Assembly: GCA_035301345.1 (NCBI GenBank)
Contig: DATGUM010000005.1
Location: 1 to 64,000, forward strand
Direction of reading: 5' to 3'
DNA: 64,000 nucleotides
Source of the DNA: CALAMD01 sp035301345
GTDB lineage: Bacteria > Bacillota > Bacilli > Bacillales > Amphibacillaceae
Within the stretch, counting starts at the first letter, position 1. Each line of letters begins with the position of its first letter. Shown piece after piece: positions 59,212 to 64,000 of the stretch. The translations under genes were made by a program, and so were the position numbers. Under the pieces are notes generated by a model. The model saw only the letters and a list, made by a program, of their open reading frames with translations. It had not been told where the DNA came from and ran no database searches.

Positions 59212-59890
59212 AGTTATTTCCTCCTTTCATATAGCTATTTATACCATGATAAAAGGCCTATGTAAATACACGATATTATTTATTGTATGGAAGTGCGGAA
59301 AATCGTTCATTAACAACGAAACTTTTGAAAGTGGCGTGAAAAAATAAAGCAAAAAATCATTTTAAGACCGTTAATTTTACACTATTTTGTTCGCAGCATA
59401 GTTAGGTGAGCTAAGTTTTTTATTATTTTCAAATGAGGACTGTATAAAGGGTGGGGAGCGTTTTAAAAATATCTTATTCTTTTGTAGCACTTCAATCACG
59501 ACAAAAAAATAGAGGTTATGTTTATCTCTCGGATAAACATAACCTCTTTCCTTGCTTATTTTACTAGGTTGCTAACGATTGCTTTACACTTAATTACTGG
59601 AAAAGTAACAATTATTAAACGAAAAAATGTATGTAATAAATCGCTTACTAGTAAAAATGCTTATATAAGCTCTTCTTTTAGCTTGTGCGACTAGAGTCAT
59701 AGCTCTCTTAGTTATTCTATGAAATTTGTCGTCACGTATTGCTTTTGAAGTCATATATATATAAGCAAATGGCTTTTATAAATGACATGACAAAAACCAT
59801 TTGCTTATTTGTTATGTAAGATAAGCTAAGGTCACTTGCTGACGATTGCTACGCTCGCTATCCATCAATAAGTTACCTATGATTAGCTTA
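59212..59890. other. Non-coding region between the prepilin peptidase gene and rpmE2, with hairpins
   Basis: No gene is seen in these 679 bp. Three inverted repeats occur. One is a perfect 16-bp stem (59511-59526 with 59532-59547) followed by seven U on the minus strand. The second is TAAGCAAATGG/CCATTTGCTTA (59762-59772 with about 59794-59804). The third is a long bulged stem joining ATAAGCTA near 59820 with TAGCTTAT near 59893, directly at the rpmE2 end. Confidence 0.65.
59511..59547 (-). terminator. Strong terminator-like hairpin
   Basis: AGAGGTTATGTTTATC and its exact complement form a 16-bp stem with a 5-nt loop, followed on the minus strand by ATTTTTTTG. It is the likely end of the rho-rpmE2 transcript, although 340 bp beyond the rpmE2 stop. 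Confidence 0.85.
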
Positions 59891-60136
59891 TTATTTCATA
59901 TTGTACTTTCTCTTGAAGCGGTCAATACGTCCGCCTGCAGTATCTTCTCTTTGTTTTCCAGTGTAGAACGGATGTGTGTCTGAGCTCACTTCCACACGAA
60001 TAACTGGATACGTGTTTCCATCTTCCCACTCAATTGTTTCGTCTGACGTTCTCGTTGATCCACTTAAAAACTTATAATCAGATCCTGTATCTAGAAAGAC
60101 GACTTTTTGATATTCCGGATGAATGTCTTTTTTCAT
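59891..60136 (-). CDS. rpmE2: 50S ribosomal protein L31 type B
   Basis: An 81-residue L31 of the zinc-free type B. MKKDIHPEYQKVVFLDTGS starts the protein after AAAAAGGAG at 9 nt; the upstream in-frame ATG lacks a site. The Cys pairs of type A L31 (CACG and CSEC) are absent, while SSDTHPFYTGKQREDTAGGR is conserved. In B. subtilis the gene after rho encodes the zinc-binding form and the type B copy is elsewhere under Zur control. No Zur box is evident here. Confidence 0.95.
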   Translation of the reverse strand: MKKDIHPEYQKVVFLDTGSDYKFLSGSTRTSDETIEWEDGNTYPVIRVEVSSDTHPFYTGKQREDTAGGRIDRFKRKYNMK

Positions 60137-60310
60137 TTGTTTCCACTCCTTTTTGCCTTGATCCGATTGATTCAAGGATGTTTTAAAGGTTTTTTATTCG
60201 ATTCTCAAATACCCATATAAAAAGATTATAACAGTGTGAACATACGATTGCAACAGTAAGACGTATTATTTTTGTGAAAAAATAAGCAACTTTTTATCAC
60301 TTTTACATCA

Positions 60311-61591
60311 TTATCGTTTGACGTTTTTTCGTTTCATTTCTTTTTCTAAGATGTCTAAAAATTCCTCGTTCGTTTCTGATGCTTTTAAGCGGCGTAAGAA
60401 GCGCTCGAGAAAATCGTGTGAATCTTGCATCGTATGGCGAATCGCCCACATTTTCTCTAAATGATTTTTCGATAGTAAAAGTTCTTCTTTTCGCGTGCCT
60501 GAGCGTAATATGTCGATTGCTGGGAAAATACGTCGTTCTGCAAGTGAGCGATCTAAGTGTAATTCCATATTTCCCGTTCCTTTAAATTCTTCGTAAATAA
60601 CGTCATCCATACGCGATCCTGTGTCGACGAGTGCCGTTGCTAATATCGTAAAGCTGCCACCTTCTTCGATATTACGTGCCGCTCCGAAAAAGCGCTTCGG
60701 TCGGTGGAAAGCTGCTGGATCAATTCCCCCTGAGAGCGTCCTGCCGCTCGGTGGAATAACTAAGTTATACGCGCGCGTGAGACGAGTAATACTATCCATT
60801 AACACGATAACGTCTTGTTTATGTTCAACGAGGCGCATCGCTCGTTCTAAAACGAGTTCTGACACGCGAATGTGGCTTTCTGGTACTTCGTCAAATGTCG
60901 AGCTGACGACGTCAACATTCGGATGGACAGATCGTTCAATATCCGTTACTTCTTCTGGACGTTCATCAACGAGTAGGATGATTAACTTTGCTTCTGGATG
61001 ATTTTCCGTAATACTATTAGCAATTTCTTTTAAAAGCATCGTCTTCCCTGCTTTTGGCGCGGAAACGATTAATCCACGCTGTCCAAATCCTACAGGCGTC
61101 ATTAAGTCCATAATACGTGTTGATAATTTGTTCTTAGATTGTTCCATATTCATCATACGATTTGGGTATAATGCTGTCAGGGCAGGGAAATGTACGCGTT
61201 CTTTTGACGTTTCTGGATCTGCGTCATTTACCGCATCGACATGTAACAGTCCGTAATATCGTTCGTTTTCTTTTGGTGGTCGTACTTTTCCAGAAACTTT
61301 GTCACCATTTCTTAAATCAAACCGACGAATTTGTGATGCGGATATGTAGATGTCTTCTGCACTCGGAGAGTAGTTGATTGGTCTTAAAAATCCGAATCCT
61401 TCTGATGGGATAATTTCTAAAATGCCGTCCATAAATAAAAAGCCGTCTTTTTCTGCTTGGGCTTTTAAAATAGCGAAAATGAGCTCACGTTTCGTTAACT
61501 TTGCGTAATATGATACTTTGAACTCTTTTGCTAATGCATAAATTTCTTTTAATGTTAATGCTTCTAAAGTGGAGATTGTTAATGAAGCCAT
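60311..61591 (-). CDS. rho: Transcription termination factor Rho
   Basis: A 426-residue hexameric RNA helicase. The N-terminal helical domain (LKEIYALAKEFKVSYYAKLTKREL) leads to a cold-shock-like RNA-binding fold (EGFGFLRPINYSPS) and the ATPase core with Walker A VSAPKAGKT and Walker B VIVLMDSITR. DVIYEEFKGTGNMEL and the Q-loop region are conserved. The ATG at MASLTISTL matches the usual start; an upstream ATG adds seven residues. It is followed by rpmE2, as in other Bacillales. Confidence 0.96.
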   Translation of the reverse strand: MASLTISTLEALTLKEIYALAKEFKVSYYAKLTKRELIFAILKAQAEKDGFLFMDGILEIIPSEGFGFLRPINYSPSAEDIYISASQIRRFDLRNGDKVSGKVRPPKENERYYGLLHVDAVNDADPETSKERVHFPALTALYPNRMMNMEQSKNKLSTRIMDLMTPVGFGQRGLIVSAPKAGKTMLLKEIANSITENHPEAKLIILLVDERPEEVTDIERSVHPNVDVVSSTFDEVPESHIRVSELVLERAMRLVEHKQDVIVLMDSITRLTRAYNLVIPPSGRTLSGGIDPAAFHRPKRFFGAARNIEEGGSFTILATALVDTGSRMDDVIYEEFKGTGNMELHLDRSLAERRIFPAIDILRSGTRKEELLLSKNHLEKMWAIRHTMQDSHDFLERFLRRLKASETNEEFLDILEKEMKRKNVKR

Positions 61592-62156
61592 TGAATCACC
61601 ATGCCTATTCATTTATTATTAAATACTCTAACTTTCTAGGTAGTTTTTTCATTTGAAATCGCTATATGTTCAGAGATTTGTTTCTTCTTAGATGTTTGAC
61701 GGATGTTGCTTGTTGAAGAGTGTTAGAAGTTAGAAAAGAAGTGTTATTGGACATTTCACCTTATATTTTACCATTCATGTCCATTTCTATCTTACCTTTT
61801 TTCCGAGAAATAAACAACAAAAGGTAAGCTGATGATTGAATCAAGTATTTGTGGGCACCTAATAAATATGTTCAAAATACCATCTTTTGTATAGTTATAG
61901 TCACAACAACCACTATAAAAAGAGAAGAAATTCTTAATTGGGTAATATCATATCTCAAATCATAAGGGAAGAGTTAGTTGGTGCGAAGAATGCACTTCAA
62001 TTCTTCGTGGACAAGTGTAGTACATTTCTGAAGTGAAAGCTTTACACAACAAGTATGGCATAGTCCCACAAACATTTTACTCATACTAAGCTGATTGTTT
62101 CAAAGGGTTGTCATCACTAAATTATCGGTTCTTACGCATCTGTTTTATTTCGTGAA
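61592..62156. other. Non-coding spacer upstream of rho
   Basis: No gene is visible in about 565 bp. AT-rich sequence nearest rho could hold its promoter and a long leader (TAAAATATAAGG on the minus strand near 61770), but no clear -35 box is seen. The dispersed 54-bp repeat occupies 61980-62033. Confidence 0.55.
61980..62033 (+). repeat. 54-bp dispersed repeat, copy 2
   Basis: GGTGCGAAGAATGCACTTCA and the following 34 bp match the minus-strand copy at 18923-18976 with about six mismatches. Read in the same frame it would give GAKNALQFFVDKCSTFLK followed by a stop, but there is no start or ribosome site, so this copy is not a gene. Confidence 0.82.
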
Positions 62157-62160
62157 AGAA

Positions 62161-62194
62161 AACTCACCGCAAATATGTCAATAAGCGGTGAGTT
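62161..62194 (-). terminator. Terminator of glpX
   Basis: A perfect 10-bp stem AACTCACCGC/GCGGTGAGTT (62161-62170 with 62185-62194) follows the glpX stop, with a U-containing tail (TTTTCTTTC) on the minus strand. Confidence 0.85.
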
Positions 62195-62199
62195 CGTCA

Positions 62200-63165
62200 T
62201 TATTCAACAATCATATTCGGTTTTATTTTTAAGCTATGTTCTCCTTGGATGAAACGAACTGTTCCACTTTTCGCACGCATAACGACTGTTTCTGTCGTTG
62301 CACGTTGTCCTTTAAACTGAATACCTTTTAACAACTCACCATCTGTTACGCCTGTAGCAGCGAAGATAGCGTCATCGCCTGCGCAGAGATCATCCATATA
62401 GAATACTTTGTCCATATCTGTGATACCCATGCGATTGCAACGAGCAATTTCCTCGTCATTTGATGGTACGAGTTTTCCTTGGATTTCGCCACCTAAGCAC
62501 TTTAATGCTGCGGCAGAAAGAACGCCTTCAGGTGCACCGCCAATACCGAATAAAATATCGACACCTGTTTTTTCAAATGCTGTGTTAATAGCCGCTGCTA
62601 CGTCACCGTCAGGAATGAGTTTAATACGAGCGCCCGCTTCGCGAATTTCTTTGATAAGTTCTTTATGTCGTGGACGATCAAGAACAATTGCTACAACGTC
62701 TTCTAATCGTTTGTTTTTCGCTTTGGCAACAGCTTGGATATTCTCTGCAATAGAAGCGTTAATATCTACTTTTCCAACAGCTTCAGGTCCGACTGCGATT
62801 TTATCCATATACATGTCTGGTGCGTGTAAGAAGTTACCCGCGTCAGCAATGGCGATAACTGATAGGGCGTTCCATGTCCCTTGAGCAACGATTGCTGTTC
62901 CTTCTAAAGGATCAACAGCAACGTCCACTTCTGAACCAACACCCATACCGAGTTTTTCACCGATGTAAAGCATCGGTGCTTCGTCCATTTCACCTTCTCC
63001 GATAACGACTGTTCCTTGCATCGGAATTGTATCTAATACGGTACGCATCGCTTCTGTTGCAGCAGCGTCCGCTTCATTACTTTTACCTCTTCCCATCCAA
63101 CGTGCAGATGATAAAGCAGAAGCTTCTGTTACACGTACGAGCTCCATCGTTAAACTTCTTTCCAT
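62200..63165 (-). CDS. glpX: Fructose-1,6-bisphosphatase, class II
   Basis: A 321-residue GlpX-type phosphatase of gluconeogenesis. VVIGEGEMDEAPMLYIGE and VDVAVDPLEGT contain the metal-binding Glu and Asp residues, and FGIGGAPEGVLSAAAL is conserved. AAGGGTGGG precedes the ATG. The murAB-glpX-rho order is as in B. subtilis. The tail GTVRFIQGEHSLKIK is typical. Confidence 0.95.
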   Translation of the reverse strand: MERSLTMELVRVTEASALSSARWMGRGKSNEADAAATEAMRTVLDTIPMQGTVVIGEGEMDEAPMLYIGEKLGMGVGSEVDVAVDPLEGTAIVAQGTWNALSVIAIADAGNFLHAPDMYMDKIAVGPEAVGKVDINASIAENIQAVAKAKNKRLEDVVAIVLDRPRHKELIKEIREAGARIKLIPDGDVAAAINTAFEKTGVDILFGIGGAPEGVLSAAALKCLGGEIQGKLVPSNDEEIARCNRMGITDMDKVFYMDDLCAGDDAIFAATGVTDGELLKGIQFKGQRATTETVVMRAKSGTVRFIQGEHSLKIKPNMIVE

Positions 63166-63194
63166 GTTGTTCCCACCCTTTAACGTTTATTCAA

Positions 63195-64000
63195 TTATTT
63201 TTTCATTTGTATACGTTCTTCTTCAGTTAAATCTTCTCGCCAAATACGTGCACCGAGAGTCGTTAATTTATCAGTAATTTTTTCATAGCCACGATCAATA
63301 TGATCAACGCCTGTAATTTCAGTGATTCCGTCAGCCATGAGTCCAGCGATAATAAGTGCGGCACCTGCTCTTAAATCCGATGCGCGAACTTTTGCTCCTT
63401 CAAGCGCGACTGGACCTGTCACGATTGCTGACCCGCCTTCGACTTTAATCGATGCATTCATTCGTCTTAATTCATCAATATGTTTTAAACGGGCAGAGTA
63501 AATCGTATCTGTTATAATACCTGTCCCTGTTGCCCGAGTAAGTAATGTCGTAAATGGTTGTTGTAAATCTGTCGGAAATCCAGGATAGACGAGAGTTTTA
63601 ATATCGACGCTCTGTAATGTTTTCTTCGGACGGAGGAGCAGTTTCTCATCTGCCGCTTCAATGTCGACACCCATTTCACGCAATTTAGCGAGGAGCGATT
63701 CTAAATGTTCAGGAATAACGTAATCAATTAAAATCTCTTCTCCTTGAGCAGCTGCTAAAATAGCGTACGTGCCCGCTTCGATTCGGTCCGGAATAATCAT
63801 ATGATTACACCCAGATAATGAGGATACCCCTTCGATACGAATGACGTCCGTTCCAACGCCTTTTATTTTTGCGCCCATATTCGTTAATAATGTTGCAACG
63901 TCAATGATTTCTGGTTCTTTTGCTGCGTTTTCAATCGTCGTGACACCTTTTGCTTTCACCGCTGCTAGCATAATGTTGATTGTTGCCCCAACACTGACGA
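63195..64000 (-). CDS. murAB: UDP-N-acetylglucosamine 1-carboxyvinyltransferase, second copy (3' part)
   Basis: The C-terminal 268 residues or so of a second MurA; the frame continues through VGATINIMLAAVKAKG to the window edge, so the N-terminus and catalytic Cys lie outside. VYPGFPTDLQQPFTTLL, ASDLRAGAALIIAGL and VDHIDRGYEKI are MurA motifs. Linkage to glpX identifies it as MurAB (MurZ), the accessory paralogue of MurAA. It starts 29 bp upstream of glpX and is probably co-transcribed. Confidence 0.94.
   Translation of the reverse strand, partial: VSVGATINIMLAAVKAKGVTTIENAAKEPEIIDVATLLTNMGAKIKGVGTDVIRIEGVSSLSGCNHMIIPDRIEAGTYAILAAAQGEEILIDYVIPEHLESLLAKLREMGVDIEAADEKLLLRPKKTLQSVDIKTLVYPGFPTDLQQPFTTLLTRATGTGIITDTIYSARLKHIDELRRMNASIKVEGGSAIVTGPVALEGAKVRASDLRAGAALIIAGLMADGITEITGVDHIDRGYEKITDKLTTLGARIWREDLTEEERIQMKK

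Noticed and set aside
60180..60310. Zur operator ahead of rpmE2
   Set aside because: No sequence close to the palindromic Zur consensus of Bacillus was found in the gap between rho and rpmE2.

Overview
The window reads as chromosomal DNA of a low-to-mid GC Gram-positive bacterium of the order Bacillales. The backbone keeps the Bacillus subtilis-like order murAB-glpX-rho-rpmE, prfA-prmC, ywlC-ywlE-rpiB-ywlG-glyA-upp, atpIBEFHAGDC, ywzB-murAA, mbl-flhO-flhP-fabZ. Shine-Dalgarno sites are strong, and GTG and TTG starts are common. The cell is inferred to be flagellated (flhO, flhP), chemotactic (a methyl-accepting protein) and covered by an SLH-anchored S-layer. Its secreted lipoproteins have very acidic N-termini, which would suit a salt-tolerant organism. 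The sporulation genes that normally sit in these neighbourhoods (spoIIR, spoIID, spoIIQ, spoIIID) are all absent, so a non-sporulating lineage is likely. The species cannot be named from the sequence alone.

Layout. 1-982: an unusual non-coding array of two 52-bp tandem repeat families. 983-6540: a CotH-kinase/DUF4956 surface operon, a nucleosidase lipoprotein with a duplicated 3' end, and a truncated ImmA-type gene. 6677-15103: four SLH-domain proteins (S-layer protein, subtilisin-like protease, amidase, glucosaminidase). 15258-20765: wall glycopolymer synthesis (tagA, a flippase, a TagB/F-like enzyme, tagO) interrupted by two small orphan ORFs. 20863-24519: a DUF1028 gene diverging from a TPP-riboswitch-controlled thiYXZ pyrimidine transporter. 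24816-30534: a small membrane protein, a split ThrE-type exporter, and an RND efflux pump with its adaptor. 30812-36356: fabZ, an EpuA-family protein, flagellar rod/hook proteins, mbl, murAA and ywzB. 36414-44623: a PEP mutase/isocitrate lyase family gene and the complete ATP synthase operon, with a 329-bp repeat-bearing insertion between atpD and atpC. 45134-53754: upp, glyA, ywlG, rpiB, a chemoreceptor, ywlE, ywlC, a DnaA-box cluster, prmC and prfA. 53827-59211: accessory genes (SLH-CAP protein, flavin monooxygenase, an Rpn-type nuclease with a duplicated C-terminal gene, a prepilin peptidase). 59891-64000: rpmE2, rho, glpX and the 3' part of murAB.

How the genes fit together. Much of the accessory content concerns the cell envelope: S-layer and SLH hydrolases, the glycopolymer that may anchor them, cell-shape proteins (Mbl, MurAA, MurAB) and efflux. 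The most unusual items are the 52-bp array with compensatory hairpin changes, and the Rpn nuclease gene followed by a separate copy of its C-terminal segment that carries its own ribosome binding site. The DnaA-box cluster next to ywlC is also notable.
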